Source: Thiomicrorhabdus marina
GTDB taxonomy: Bacteria > Pseudomonadota > Gammaproteobacteria > Thiomicrospirales > Thiomicrospiraceae
Length of the DNA: 64,000 nucleotides
NCBI RefSeq assembly: GCF_017571465.1
Contig: NZ_JAGETV010000010.1
Span: 1 to 64,000, forward strand
Direction: 5' to 3'
Shown here one piece after another: positions 28,922-38,695 of this stretch (position 1 is its first letter; every line of letters begins with the position of its first letter). The notes under the pieces were generated by a model. It worked only from the letters and a program-made list of their open reading frames with translations. It had not been told where the DNA came from and searched no databases. The position numbers and the translations under genes are program-made.

Positions 28922-28981
28922 ATGCATTTAGTTTCTAATATCGGCCATTGGTCTAAAGCTAACAAGAATTTCAAAAAGTAA
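28922..28981 (+). other. Possible 19-codon leader ORF before prkB
   Basis: A short ORF beginning MHLVSNIGHWSKANKNFKK lies between the gyrB stem and a second hairpin (28988-29014) that precedes prkB. No good ribosome-binding site is visible, so translation is doubtful. It is listed because its position fits a leader peptide. Confidence 0.2.
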
Positions 28982-28987
28982 AAACCG

Positions 28988-29020
28988 TCATTAACCAATT
29001 GATTTAGTTAATGATTTTTT
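28988..29020 (+). promoter_or_regulatory. Intrinsic-terminator-like hairpin in the prkB leader
   Basis: TCATTAAC (28988-28995) pairs perfectly with GTTAATGA (29007-29014), followed by six Ts (29015-29020). It ends seven bases before the ribosome-binding site of prkB (AGGAGA at 29027-29032). An intrinsic terminator this close to a start would act as an attenuator, unless it is a CbbR-type binding dyad. Confidence 0.45.
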
Positions 29021-29037
29021 AAATTTAGGAGACATTT

Positions 29038-29982
29038 ATGTCAGTAGAACATCCAATTGTTACGGTTACCGGTTCATCTGGTGCAGGTACTTCTTTCGTT
29101 AAACGCGCTGTTGAAAAAATCTTCGACCGTGAAAGTCTAAATGTTGCAGTTATCGAAGGTGATAGCTACCACAAGTACGGCCGTGCTGAAATGAAAGAGA
29201 AAGTTGCTGAATCAAAAGCAAACGGTGGTCCAATTCTGACTCACTTCTCTGAGCACGCTAACGAATTTGGTGAACTAGAAGCGCTTTTCAAAGAGTATAA
29301 AGAAACCGCTACAGGTAAACGTCGTTACTACATTCACTCTGACGAAGAAGCAGATGAGCATAATGCACGTCTAGGTGGTACTAACTTCAAGTCTGGTGAG
29401 TTCACTCCTTGGGAAGATATTCCAGAGGGAACTGACGTACTATTCTACGAAGGTCTACACGGGATGGTTAAGCGTAAAGACCACGGTCCGGCTGAAGGTA
29501 TGCACGATGTTGCACAGTACGTTGACCTAGGTATCGGTGTTGCCCCATCGATCAATATCGAGTGGATGCAAAAAATCTATCGTGATACCGCTGAACGCCC
29601 ATACTCAGTACAACAAGTACGTGACGTAATCCTAGAACGTATGCCGGACTACATCGAAACAATCGTTCCTCAGTTCCACCGTACGCACATCAACTTCCAC
29701 CGTGTACCACTGATCGATACATCTGATCCATTCTCAACAATGTCTCCAGATGCTCCTATGGGTCCGGCGCCAGAAGATTCACTAATCATCTGTCACGTTC
29801 GTCACCAAGACATCGACCTAGAAGCGATCAAAGATCAAATCCCTGATGCTTTCCTACAAAACGACGAAACGCTAGTTTGTAACGGTAAGTACATGATCGA
29901 CGCAATGGATCTAATGATGACACCAATCATCCAGAACCTAATTGCGAAGAAACGCGCTGCGATGGCTGCTGCCGGCGAGTAA
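29038..29982 (+). CDS. prkB: Phosphoribulokinase
   Basis: This enzyme phosphorylates ribulose 5-phosphate to ribulose 1,5-bisphosphate, the RuBisCO substrate, marking the Calvin cycle. The 314-aa protein is the bacterial (class I, octameric type) form: P-loop GSSGAGTS (12-19), EGDSYHKYGR at the substrate site and FYEGLHGMVKR later. Codon use is dominated by favoured codons (GGT, CGT, AAC), suggesting high expression compared with its neighbours. It stands alone, with a strong terminator downstream and a hairpin leader upstream; no RuBisCO genes are in the window. Confidence 0.96.
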   Translation: MSVEHPIVTVTGSSGAGTSFVKRAVEKIFDRESLNVAVIEGDSYHKYGRAEMKEKVAESKANGGPILTHFSEHANEFGELEALFKEYKETATGKRRYYIHSDEEADEHNARLGGTNFKSGEFTPWEDIPEGTDVLFYEGLHGMVKRKDHGPAEGMHDVAQYVDLGIGVAPSINIEWMQKIYRDTAERPYSVQQVRDVILERMPDYIETIVPQFHRTHINFHRVPLIDTSDPFSTMSPDAPMGPAPEDSLIICHVRHQDIDLEAIKDQIPDAFLQNDETLVCNGKYMIDAMDLMMTPIIQNLIAKKRAAMAAAGE

Positions 29983-30007
29983 TTGATTAATCACTAATCA
30001 AATACCC

Positions 30008-30045
30008 AAAAAAGCCCGAGTTGAATTTTCAACTCGGGCTTTTTG
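30008..30045. terminator. Bidirectional terminator between prkB and the DUF389 gene
   Basis: AAAAGCCCGAGTTGAA and TTCAACTCGGGCTTTT form a long perfect stem with A and T tracts on the outside, serving convergent genes on both sides. Confidence 0.88.
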
Positions 30046-30064
30046 CTTTCTTAGCGCTAAAAAA

Positions 30065-31996
30065 TTAACGTTTAATCGCTAAGGTCGCTTCCAGCTGAAT
30101 CGGCTCGCCAATCTCTTTTACTATTCGCGCTTTAATCACATCTAAATCTTCATTTGTTAGCGGCCGATTTGCCAATAAAGTTGCCGAGATTTTCAAGGGA
30201 TTTCCGCTTTGGATGCGCACCTCTTTAATGTCCACCGGCGTATCTAACTGTTCGCAATGTAAAACCTCTAATGCATTGACTAAACGCTGTTCTTGCACCA
30301 TCGAATTAAACGCCAATACTAATGGTACGCTGACCGCCACCACAAATACCGTAGAAACCAATAAGCCTTTTTGCGCCAGACGGAAAGGGCTAAAACCCAT
30401 TAACAAGAAAGTCGCTGCGGCCGCCAAGATTATGCCCACCAAATTGGTGACAAACAGCAAGAAAGCGCCGTAGAACACATGCCAATCCATCCAACCGATA
30501 CCGATTCCGGAAACGGCCAGCGGCGGCACCAAAGCGACCGCAATCGCCACCCCAGCCAGACTTTTAGCAACTTCTGACTTGGCATTCGCATAAGCACCGG
30601 CGATACCGGAAATAATCGCCACTCCCAAATCAAGAATCGTAGGGCTAAGACGCGCCGAAATTTCGCTATTTAAGCTCTGTAGCGGCATTAACATGGTAAA
30701 TAAGGTGGCAAACAGTAAACTGACAGATATGCCGACCACGAGGGTTTTAGAAGCATTAAAAATCAATTCTGGGGTCTGTCGTAACAATCCCATCGACAAA
30801 GAAATAATCGGCGCCATCAATGGCGCAAGAATCATCGCCCCGATAATTACCGGTGTAGAGTTGGCAAAGAGTCCAACGGTCGCTAAAAGCGTCGAAAGCA
30901 CCATTAAAACCAGGTAAGGTTGGTTACTTTTAGCATTTTCTTTAAGCGTGACAAAAGTCTCTTTGATTTCCTCCGGATCGGCATGGTCAATCCAAGGCAG
31001 TGGTCGCATCGCCAAATCTTTAATTGCTTCACCCTTCGGTAAACCAGTGACTCGTACCGATTCCTTTAGATCTTGATGATAGGCATTTTCGGGATAATCG
31101 CGATTCAGCAAGTGTATTGCTTGTGGCCGAATGTTAAAGGTTAACTCTTCAGCTTGCTTCAATTCGCCGTCAATACTGTAATTTAGGGTACGACCACCAT
31201 GATGAATAACTAGAGATTCACTTTTGATCTTACCAAGATAGTCTTTATTTCCAGAGTTTTCAAAACGCCTCGAAAAGAAACGGTTATAGACAAAATTCAA
31301 GGCGTCCATAATACTGCGCGGAGCCAAAATTACTGCATTTAATGTGCTTTCGTCTTCATCCGTCGGCTCCAAAACTCGGCGAGTAAAATCATTGTCCTCA
31401 CCTCGATAAACCATCGTCAGCCCCATTGCCGCGGTATGCACTTGAGTCTCTTTCGCGGTTTTGATTTTGTACGGCATCAAACTGGATTGCATCAACTGCA
31501 CGCTCATGCTCACAAACTGCTTCAATTTGCCCCGTAAACTGAGCGGCACTTGCGAAGCCGGGCGCATAATATCCGGGTCGCCAATCATTACCGAGGCCAG
31601 TACCAATTCCTGATTGCAAAACATAAAATCCGCTGACTTGCTCTCAGCATCGATAATTTGTTCGCAAGCGGCCGGAATTTTCGGCGCAACCTTAAAACGT
31701 CGCTGGGTACGAATGCCTTCCGGATGCGGAAGAAACGCGAATTGCCAAGTCAGCGTCTGTTCTGCTTGCAGGATCTGACGCTGGTTCAAATCACTCAACC
31801 AGCACACCAATGGTTTTTGCGGGTCGATATCCTGTAAATCCAACTGCTCAAGATGCAAACTCTGCCAAGCCGGAATCCTTCCCTGCTCAACCAAAGCATC
31901 TAAATGCGGAGCCACTTTTTGGCTAAATTCGCTACTATCCTGATCACTAAACAGCACTTGCCAAGCATTCTGTACACTTTGTTCCGCTGACATCAA
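30065..31996 (-). CDS. DUF389 (TIGR00341-type) membrane protein
   Basis: This 643-aa protein has a long soluble N-terminal half with no recognised domain beyond the family region, then a membrane half (about residues 350-545). That half carries the DUF389 features NSTPVIIGAMILAPLMAPI, GLLRQTP, and GIAGAYANAKSEVAKSLAGVAIAVALVPPLAVSGIG. The C-terminus is soluble again. The start has a duplicated Met; either gives nearly the same protein. Function is unknown, though membrane transport is suspected for the family. It is monocistronic. Confidence 0.85.
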   Translation of the reverse strand: MMSAEQSVQNAWQVLFSDQDSSEFSQKVAPHLDALVEQGRIPAWQSLHLEQLDLQDIDPQKPLVCWLSDLNQRQILQAEQTLTWQFAFLPHPEGIRTQRRFKVAPKIPAACEQIIDAESKSADFMFCNQELVLASVMIGDPDIMRPASQVPLSLRGKLKQFVSMSVQLMQSSLMPYKIKTAKETQVHTAAMGLTMVYRGEDNDFTRRVLEPTDEDESTLNAVILAPRSIMDALNFVYNRFFSRRFENSGNKDYLGKIKSESLVIHHGGRTLNYSIDGELKQAEELTFNIRPQAIHLLNRDYPENAYHQDLKESVRVTGLPKGEAIKDLAMRPLPWIDHADPEEIKETFVTLKENAKSNQPYLVLMVLSTLLATVGLFANSTPVIIGAMILAPLMAPIISLSMGLLRQTPELIFNASKTLVVGISVSLLFATLFTMLMPLQSLNSEISARLSPTILDLGVAIISGIAGAYANAKSEVAKSLAGVAIAVALVPPLAVSGIGIGWMDWHVFYGAFLLFVTNLVGIILAAAATFLLMGFSPFRLAQKGLLVSTVFVVAVSVPLVLAFNSMVQEQRLVNALEVLHCEQLDTPVDIKEVRIQSGNPLKISATLLANRPLTNEDLDVIKARIVKEIGEPIQLEATLAIKR

Positions 31997-32042
31997 CGCA
32001 TCCTCTAACTGTTACAGAGGATAAATTACCAAGTTTTGGACA

Positions 32043-32074
32043 TAAAAAAACCCCTGAAATCAAATTCAGGGGTT
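32043..32074 (-). terminator. Rho-independent terminator
   Basis: AACCCCTGAA (32049-32058) pairs with TTCAGGGGTT (32065-32074), and on the minus strand a run of seven Ts follows. It ends the beta-barrel protein gene. Confidence 0.85.
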
Positions 32075-32099
32075 TCTTAGGAGAATTAACGCTTTTCAA

Positions 32100-32723
32100 T
32101 TAAAAGCGGTAAGTTGCTGCCATTCGAATGATCGGCAACAAGTCATACTCATCCGCCTCTGCTTGTAAGTTGGCTTCTTCATCACTAATGATATTATTAT
32201 CATCTTGAGCAAGGTCATACGTAACTAGACCAGTGCTGTCTTCGACCGTACCAAAGCCATTCAAACTTACCGTTGGCGCACTATCCCAATCTAAATTGCC
32301 ATTCAAACCGGCAGTATTCGAAGTAACGGTATATTCATTACCGTCAACGGTAAAACTATCTCCATTGGCATATTCAGCAGACGGTTTAACTTTAAAATTA
32401 CTCAAACCATAGCCTGCTGAAAGGAAAAAGGCGCCTTGAAACGGACGTATATCAAGAGCCAAGCGATTGATTGCGCCATCCGTTTCTACATTGTAAGTAA
32501 TATCAGTATCGCTAATTTCTTCATCCATCGACCAACCTGTCGACAGGCTACCACGGACACTGACATAATCGCTAATTGGATAACTTAGTTCCAATGTTGG
32601 GCCGGAGATCAAATCAACACCGACGGCTACACCAACTTTATCCACCGGACTTGTTTGAGCATAGCTATTATTTGCACTTGCCGCTATTGCCGCAAAACTG
32701 ATCGCCACGATAACTTTTTTCAT
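32100..32723 (-). CDS. Outer-membrane beta-barrel protein
   Basis: This 207-aa protein has a clean signal peptide (MKKVIVAISFAAIAASANNSYA). The start at 32723 is chosen because AAGGAA precedes it and the signal begins there; the reading from 32765 adds 14 unlikely residues. The mature part has alternating hydrophobic strands (SVRGSLSTGW, RLALDIRPFQGAFFLSAGYGL) and ends in aromatic MAATYRF, the outer-membrane sorting pattern. It resembles small OmpW/OmpA-type barrels. Substrate unknown. A terminator follows. Confidence 0.75.
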   Translation of the reverse strand: MKKVIVAISFAAIAASANNSYAQTSPVDKVGVAVGVDLISGPTLELSYPISDYVSVRGSLSTGWSMDEEISDTDITYNVETDGAINRLALDIRPFQGAFFLSAGYGLSNFKVKPSAEYANGDSFTVDGNEYTVTSNTAGLNGNLDWDSAPTVSLNGFGTVEDSTGLVTYDLAQDDNNIISDEEANLQAEADEYDLLPIIRMAATYRF

Positions 32724-32869
32724 ATTGATTCCTTCTTTAAATATAAGCAAAAGACACATTATCAAAACATATTAATGCATACATTATGTTAATAGAACGT
32801 AAAATCTAATTGACTAAACCAAAGCTTTTGATAGCCTTAATCCATATTGATTAGCAAGGCTTTCAGTCT

Positions 32870-35665
32870 GTGAATTTATTCGAGTTTCAACTCCCGCTAG
32901 TGGTATTACTGCCATTTTTCGGTGCTCTGCTGGCTTTTTATAGTGCTCGCTATAATCGGCTCGCCGCTGCTTGGGTCAGCTCTTTTATTACCCTGTTAAG
33001 TCTCGCCAGTATCGCACCGGCAATCGGCACCGTTTTCAGCGGTAGCAATCTAATCCAAAGTTGGCCATGGCTGGAATCCATTGGCTTGTATTTTTCCTTC
33101 CGCTTAGACGGCTTATCATTACTGTTCAGCCTGCTGATTTTGATTATCGGCCTATTGGTGATTATCTACGCGCGCTGGTATCTGGCCGCCAAAGACAATA
33201 TGGGGCGTTTCTTCGCCTATCTGTTAATGTTTATGGGCTCGATGCTCGGCATTGTGCTTTCGGAAAACCTGATTCAGCTCGTTATTTTCTGGGAACTGAC
33301 CTCAATCAGTTCGTTTTTGCTGATTAGTTATTGGCAACATCGTAAAGATGCTCGGCAAGGCGCTCGAATGGCTTTAACCGTTACCGCAGCAGGTGGCTTG
33401 GCGCTACTCGGTTCGGTACTGATTATCGGTGAAATAATCGGTTCTTATCAGCTCAGTGATGTGCTGGCAAATGGCGAACTCATTCGCCAGCATAGGCTCT
33501 ATCCAATCGCTTTAATTCTGCTCTTGCTGGCGGTCTTTACCAAATCGGCTCAGTTCCCGTTTCACTTCTGGCTTCCGCACGCTATGGCTGCACCGACGCC
33601 GGTTTCCGCCTATTTACACTCAGCCACCATGGTCAAAGCCGGCATATTCCTATTAGCCCGCTTCTTTCCTGTATTTTCCGGCACGGAAATGTGGACATGG
33701 TTAGTCGGTGGGGCAGGCTTAATTACGCTTTTGATTGGTGCCTATACGGCACTCTTTAAACATGACCTAAAAGCACTACTGGCCTATTCAACCATCAGCC
33801 ACCTTGGTTTAATCACTCTGCTTTTCGGCTTCGGCACACAAACCGCGGCGGTGGCGGCGATTTTCCACATTATCAACCACGCCACCTTTAAAGCCTCGCT
33901 GTTTATGGTCGCCGGCATTATCGACCATGAAACCGGCACTCGCGATATGCGCAAACTCAACGGCCTGATTAAATACATGCCGCACACCGCCGCCTTGGCG
34001 ATTATCGCGTCACTAGCGATGGCCGGAGTACCGCTTCTCAATGGCTTCTTGAGTAAAGAGATGTTTTTTGCCGAAGCCGTGCTGATGTCAGACAGTAACC
34101 GATTCGCTTGGCTAGTCCCTTTATTAGTCACCATCGGCGGAATTTTATCAGTCGCCTACTCACTGCGTTTTGTACACGATGTATTCTTTAATGGCGAGCC
34201 AATAGGTTTAAGTCATACCCCGCACGAACCGCCACGACGCATGAAAGTTCCAATCGATTTACTGGTCATCACCTGCCTAGCAGTCGGTATTTTCCCAGCC
34301 TTTACCATCGAACCAATACTCAATATTGCGGTCAGTGCCACACTCCAACATACAGTGCCGGAATATAGCCTTGCCCTCTGGCACGGTTTGACCTTGCCGT
34401 TACTAATGAGTGCCGCAGCGCTTTCATTAGGCGTTTTGGTGTACTTCAACCGCAACGGTTTGATTGCCAACTACGAACGTCATCAGCACATCAATGCCAA
34501 ACACTATTACTTAAAAACAATTAAACGATTACTCAAGCTTGCTAATGCAATTAGCCAACTTTTCGATAAAGGTTCACTACAGAACGCGACCGCTTGGGTT
34601 ATTTTTAGTGCATTGTTACTTGGCAGTTTTGGCTTTATTAACTACTCTGGGAGCTTGTTCGGAACCCGAAACTATCTGCCGGTCGATGCCGTCAGCTTAA
34701 TGATTGCCGGTCTACTGATGATTGCTGCGATATTGACCGTTGCATGGTGTAAAAAACGTCTGCAAAGCCTGATCTCGCTCGGTGTGGTCGGTCTGGTTTC
34801 GGCGTTGGTGTTTGTAAAATTCTCGGCACCGGACTTGGCACTGACGCAACTGTCGGTCGAAGTCGTTACCATCATTTTACTGTTGTTGGCTCTGTACTTC
34901 CTACCGGCCAGTGCTCCACGTGAAACCAGCCGAATACGTTTGTGGCGCGATGCCATCTTAGCGATTGCCTCAGGGTTAGCGGTGACCTTGCTAACTTTGA
35001 TGGTGTTGAGCCGTGACTTTGACAGCATATCCGACTTCTTTATCGCCAATAGCGTCTCCGCAGGCGGCGGCAGTAATGTTGTGAATGTCATTCTAGTCGA
35101 CTTCCGCGGCTTCGATACCCTCGGCGAAATTGTGGTGCTGGCACTGGCCGGTTTAGGCATCTACGCGTTACTGCATAATGCCAAACTGACACCAATACAA
35201 AAATTCAATACCGATGAAATCGCCCATCCAGTTATTCTGCAAACCTTTAGCCGTTTAATGCTGCCTTTGATGTTATTGGTAGCGGCCTATATTTTCCTAC
35301 GCGGTCACAACCTACCCGGTGGCGGTTTTATTGCCGGACTGATCGCCTCGGTGGCACTGATATTAATGTATCTGGCAAACGGCATCGCTTGGACTAGCCA
35401 ACGCTTGCAATTGAATATGCAGATTGTGATTGCTTTGGGGCTACTCAGCGCCAGCGCTACCGGCTTAGCGGCGATGTTAGTCGGTTACCCGTTTTTAACC
35501 TCGGCCTTTAGCCATATTCACTGGCCGTTAGTCGGCGAGTTTGAAATCGCCAGTGCCATCGCTTTCGACTTAGGCGTATTCTTGGTCGTAGTCGGAGCCA
35601 GTGTCTTAAGCTTGGTACAACTCGGCCAACTCAACCAACATCCAGCGGTTAAGGAGCAACAATAA
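32870..35665 (+). CDS. mrpA: Na+/H+ antiporter subunit A-B fusion (MrpA/PhaAB)
   Basis: This large 931-aa subunit is homologous to NuoL of complex I, with conserved Lys and Glu residues and motifs such as HAMAAPTPVSAYLHSATMVKAG. Roughly the first 770 residues form the A part. The C-terminal segment (about 790-931, GHNLPGGGFIAGL...) is the MnhB domain, so A and B are fused as in the Pha-type, six-gene group. It exchanges Na+ or K+ for H+ in the inner membrane. The GTG start overlaps no gene; mrpC follows with a 1-base TAATG overlap. Confidence 0.93.
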   Translation: MNLFEFQLPLVVLLPFFGALLAFYSARYNRLAAAWVSSFITLLSLASIAPAIGTVFSGSNLIQSWPWLESIGLYFSFRLDGLSLLFSLLILIIGLLVIIYARWYLAAKDNMGRFFAYLLMFMGSMLGIVLSENLIQLVIFWELTSISSFLLISYWQHRKDARQGARMALTVTAAGGLALLGSVLIIGEIIGSYQLSDVLANGELIRQHRLYPIALILLLLAVFTKSAQFPFHFWLPHAMAAPTPVSAYLHSATMVKAGIFLLARFFPVFSGTEMWTWLVGGAGLITLLIGAYTALFKHDLKALLAYSTISHLGLITLLFGFGTQTAAVAAIFHIINHATFKASLFMVAGIIDHETGTRDMRKLNGLIKYMPHTAALAIIASLAMAGVPLLNGFLSKEMFFAEAVLMSDSNRFAWLVPLLVTIGGILSVAYSLRFVHDVFFNGEPIGLSHTPHEPPRRMKVPIDLLVITCLAVGIFPAFTIEPILNIAVSATLQHTVPEYSLALWHGLTLPLLMSAAALSLGVLVYFNRNGLIANYERHQHINAKHYYLKTIKRLLKLANAISQLFDKGSLQNATAWVIFSALLLGSFGFINYSGSLFGTRNYLPVDAVSLMIAGLLMIAAILTVAWCKKRLQSLISLGVVGLVSALVFVKFSAPDLALTQLSVEVVTIILLLLALYFLPASAPRETSRIRLWRDAILAIASGLAVTLLTLMVLSRDFDSISDFFIANSVSAGGGSNVVNVILVDFRGFDTLGEIVVLALAGLGIYALLHNAKLTPIQKFNTDEIAHPVILQTFSRLMLPLMLLVAAYIFLRGHNLPGGGFIAGLIASVALILMYLANGIAWTSQRLQLNMQIVIALGLLSASATGLAAMLVGYPFLTSAFSHIHWPLVGEFEIASAIAFDLGVFLVVVGASVLSLVQLGQLNQHPAVKEQQ

Positions 35666-36027
35666 TGGAAGTTTTGTTAGCTTTGAGTATCGGCGTCATG
35701 ACCGCCAGCGGCGTATTTTTGATTCTGCGCCCGCGCACCTTTGCAGTCGTGCTCGGCTTGACGCTATTGGCGTATGCAGTCAACCTATTCCTGTTTGCCA
35801 TGGGGCGTTTACAGATTGGCTTACCTGCGGTGATTGACGCACAACAAAGCGGCTATACTGACCCGCTACCGCAAGCATTGGTACTGACTGCCATTGTTAT
35901 CGCCTTCGGCATGACCGCGTTTTTGATTGTGCTGGCAATCAAAGCACGAAGCGAACTCGGTAATGACCATGTTGATGGTCTTCATCTGGCAGCGGATGAA
36001 GAAGAGCAAAGACATCATCCAAGATGA
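35665..36027 (+). CDS. mrpC: Na+/H+ antiporter subunit C (NuoK-like)
   Basis: This 120-aa protein has three TM segments, related to NuoK, with RPRTFAVVLGLTLLAYAVNLFLF. It starts on the A of the upstream stop (TAATG), with AAGGAG before it. It is subunit C of the same membrane complex. The C-terminal tail (GNDHVDGLHLAADEEEQRHHPR) is charged and cytoplasmic. Confidence 0.93.
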   Translation: MEVLLALSIGVMTASGVFLILRPRTFAVVLGLTLLAYAVNLFLFAMGRLQIGLPAVIDAQQSGYTDPLPQALVLTAIVIAFGMTAFLIVLAIKARSELGNDHVDGLHLAADEEEQRHHPR

Positions 36028-36037
36028 GTAATCAAGA

Positions 36038-37615
36038 ATGAACTTAAACCCTGTTATCTGGCCACTGCTACTGCCGCTGCTCAGCGCAATTGTGCTATTG
36101 CTGGTCGGTAAACTGCCAAAAGTGCAACGCGGTATTAATCTGCTCAGTGGCACCCTGCTAGTCGTGTTTAGCCTAAATGCGATGCAGTTTGCGCTAAGCA
36201 ACGACCCGCAAGCCTATGCACTTGGAAACTGGCCAGCGCCATTCGGGATTATTTTGGTTCTCGACCAACTATCGGCATTAATGCTGGTGATTACTTCACT
36301 GCTGGCAATCGCGGCATTGTGGTTTGCCATTCGCCAAAACAGCGACCGCCTCGGCGCCAATTTCCATGTCCTATGGCAACTACAACTGTTCGGCTTAAAC
36401 GGCGCTTTCCTGACTGGCGATCTTTTTAACCTATTCGTCTTCTTCGAAGTATTGCTACTGGCTTCTTACGGCTTACTACTGCATGGCGGCGGACGTCGCA
36501 AAACCAAAGCAGGATTGCATTATGTTGCCCTTAACCTGCTTGGTTCGACATTATTCCTATTTGCAGTCGGTGCCTTGTACGGTACGCTCGGCACTCTAAA
36601 TATGGCAGATTTAGCACAAAAAATCGCCGTCATTCCTGAACAAAACCAAGCCTTAGTCGCCAGCGCAGGGCTTTTACTACTGGTGGTATTTGCCATTAAA
36701 GCGGCGATGTTCCCGCTCTATCTATGGTTACCGCAAGCCTATGCCAATACCACCGCACCGGTCGCCGCCCTATTCGCGATTATGACCAAGGTCGGTATCT
36801 ATGCAATTATCCGCGTGCACGGCATGCTGTTCGGCGAAGGTGCCGGAGAACTCGCCGGACTGCATTTTTCGTGGCTTCTGTGGCTTGGACTGGCTACCTT
36901 GCTGTTCGCCGCTTTTGGAGCCTTAGCTGCGGCTTCCTTACGACAGTTGGTTGCCTATTTAGTCGTGGCCTCGGTAGCAACTTTATTAGTCGCTATCGGC
37001 ATCAATCAACCGGAATCGATGCCGGCAACCCTGTTCTATCTGATTCACTCGACCTTTATCGCCGGCGGACTGTTTTTACTGGCCGACTATATCCGCCAAG
37101 GGCGCCCGCAACACGCCGACAAACTGCTCCCTGACTTCGCCATGCCTCGCATCGCTTTAATCGGCTCGGTATTCCTGTTTGGCTCGATTGCCATTAGCGG
37201 CATGCCGCCGCTTTCCGGCTTTTTCGGAAAACTGTTAATTCTGCGCTCAGCTCTGCAACATCCCGACTTTTGGTGGATTTTAACGACCATACTCAGCACC
37301 AGCCTATTAATTATCATTGCTTTGGTGCGTGCCGGCTCGGTAATTTTCTACCAAACTTTGCCACAAGAAAAATGCCACACTCGTGACGGGACTGCCATCT
37401 GCGCCAATCCATCTATCAATATGCTTGGTTGCGGTTCGATTGTCGGTTTACTTTCAATTGGCGTGATACTGACGCTATTTGCGCAACCTATTTTTAGCCT
37501 GACCGAATCGATTAGCCAGCAACTGGCCGATAACAAGCGCTATCAACAACAGGTTTTACAGCTACAACCGAAAGATAACCCGCATAAAACCTTACACTGG
37601 GAGGGCATACAATGA
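36038..37615 (+). CDS. mrpD: Na+/H+ antiporter subunit D (NuoN/M-like)
   Basis: This 525-aa protein with about 14 TM segments is homologous to NuoN/NuoM, showing KAAMFPLYLWLPQAYANTTAPVAALF, the Lys-containing channel helix of the family. It starts ten bases after mrpC and overlaps mrpE by 4 bp. Confidence 0.93.
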   Translation: MNLNPVIWPLLLPLLSAIVLLLVGKLPKVQRGINLLSGTLLVVFSLNAMQFALSNDPQAYALGNWPAPFGIILVLDQLSALMLVITSLLAIAALWFAIRQNSDRLGANFHVLWQLQLFGLNGAFLTGDLFNLFVFFEVLLLASYGLLLHGGGRRKTKAGLHYVALNLLGSTLFLFAVGALYGTLGTLNMADLAQKIAVIPEQNQALVASAGLLLLVVFAIKAAMFPLYLWLPQAYANTTAPVAALFAIMTKVGIYAIIRVHGMLFGEGAGELAGLHFSWLLWLGLATLLFAAFGALAAASLRQLVAYLVVASVATLLVAIGINQPESMPATLFYLIHSTFIAGGLFLLADYIRQGRPQHADKLLPDFAMPRIALIGSVFLFGSIAISGMPPLSGFFGKLLILRSALQHPDFWWILTTILSTSLLIIIALVRAGSVIFYQTLPQEKCHTRDGTAICANPSINMLGCGSIVGLLSIGVILTLFAQPIFSLTESISQQLADNKRYQQQVLQLQPKDNPHKTLHWEGIQ

Positions 37616-38115
37616 CGTGGAAAACATGGCTGCCGCACCCGATTTTAAGCGTGACTTTATTGCTGGTTTGGCTTCTTTTAAATAATAGCTTTAGTGTTGG
37701 TCAACTCTTATTGGGGGCGATTTTGGCGTGGTTAATTCCACTACTGACTCACCCTTTCTGGCCGGAATCGGTATGCTTGCGCAAACCAATGACACTAGTT
37801 AGATTTGTGCTGACCGTACTTTGGGATATTGTGGTGGCGAATTTTGTGGTGGCAAAACAGATATTGAGTAGCAACCGTAAGCTACAATCAACCTTTTTGG
37901 AAGTACCACTAGAACTGAAAAGCCCATTGGCAATTGGCTTGCTCGCCAATACCATCTCTCTGACACCGGGCACGGTTTCTTGTCAGTTGAGTGGCGACCA
38001 AAAGACATTACTGGTACATGCGCTTCATAGCCCGCAACCGCAAGCCGATATCGACCTAATCAAACAACGTTATGAACGCCCGCTACAGAAGGTATTTGAA
38101 TCATGCTGCAAATAA
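37612..38115 (+). CDS. mrpE: Na+/H+ antiporter subunit E
   Basis: This 167-aa protein is of the MNHE family (PF01899). It has N-terminal TM segments followed by a cytoplasmic domain with IGLLANTISLTPGTVSCQLSGD. It overlaps mrpD (4 bp) and mrpF (13 bp). Confidence 0.92.
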   Translation: MTWKTWLPHPILSVTLLLVWLLLNNSFSVGQLLLGAILAWLIPLLTHPFWPESVCLRKPMTLVRFVLTVLWDIVVANFVVAKQILSSNRKLQSTFLEVPLELKSPLAIGLLANTISLTPGTVSCQLSGDQKTLLVHALHSPQPQADIDLIKQRYERPLQKVFESCCK

Positions 38116-38372
38116 GCCTTTATAGCGCCCTATTCCTGCTTTCATTGGCACTGTTATTCAGTTTTTATCGGTTGGTCAAAGGCCCTTCGATGCCGGATCG
38201 AATTTTGGCATTGGACACTTTATATCTGAATAGTATCGTGGTGTTGATTTTGGCGGGATTACTGCTGGATAGTGCGCTGTTTTTTGAAACGGCTCTGTTA
38301 ATCGCGGTAATGGGATTTGTCAGCACGGTCGCGCTCAGCAAATATTTGCTGCGTGGCGATATTATGGAGTAA
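38103..38372 (+). CDS. mrpF: Na+/H+ antiporter subunit F
   Basis: This 89-aa protein has three TM segments and the family signature RLVKGPSMPDRILALDTL. It overlaps mrpE by 13 bp and lies 11 bp before mrpG. Confidence 0.92.
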   Translation: MLQISLYSALFLLSLALLFSFYRLVKGPSMPDRILALDTLYLNSIVVLILAGLLLDSALFFETALLIAVMGFVSTVALSKYLLRGDIME

Positions 38373-38383
38373 ATAGGAAAATT

Positions 38384-38692
38384 ATGCCGTTTTGGTTTGA
38401 ATTGCTGCTATCTGTTTTAATCTTGCTTGGAACAATTTTGGTGTTAATCGGTTCTTGGGGCATGGTGAAACTACCGGACTTCTACACTCGACTGCATGGC
38501 CCAACCAAAGCCAGCACTCTTGGCGCAGGCTTGGTATTGATTGCTTCAGCGCTGTATTTCAGCCAGAAAACCGGCCAAATCAGTCTGCACGAAATATTGA
38601 TTACTTTGTTCTTGTTTATTACCGCACCGATCTCGGCACATCTTATGGCCAAAGCCGCGCTTCATTTAAAGCTAAAGACGGTCAAAAAGTAA
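38384..38692 (+). CDS. mrpG: Na+/H+ antiporter subunit G
   Basis: This 102-aa protein with three TM segments shows the family motif GMVKLPDFYTRLHGPTKASTLG. It is the last gene of the antiporter operon and converges on the truncated hslR, from which it is only 3 bp away. Confidence 0.92.
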   Translation: MPFWFELLLSVLILLGTILVLIGSWGMVKLPDFYTRLHGPTKASTLGAGLVLIASALYFSQKTGQISLHEILITLFLFITAPISAHLMAKAALHLKLKTVKK

Positions 38693-38695
38693 ACG

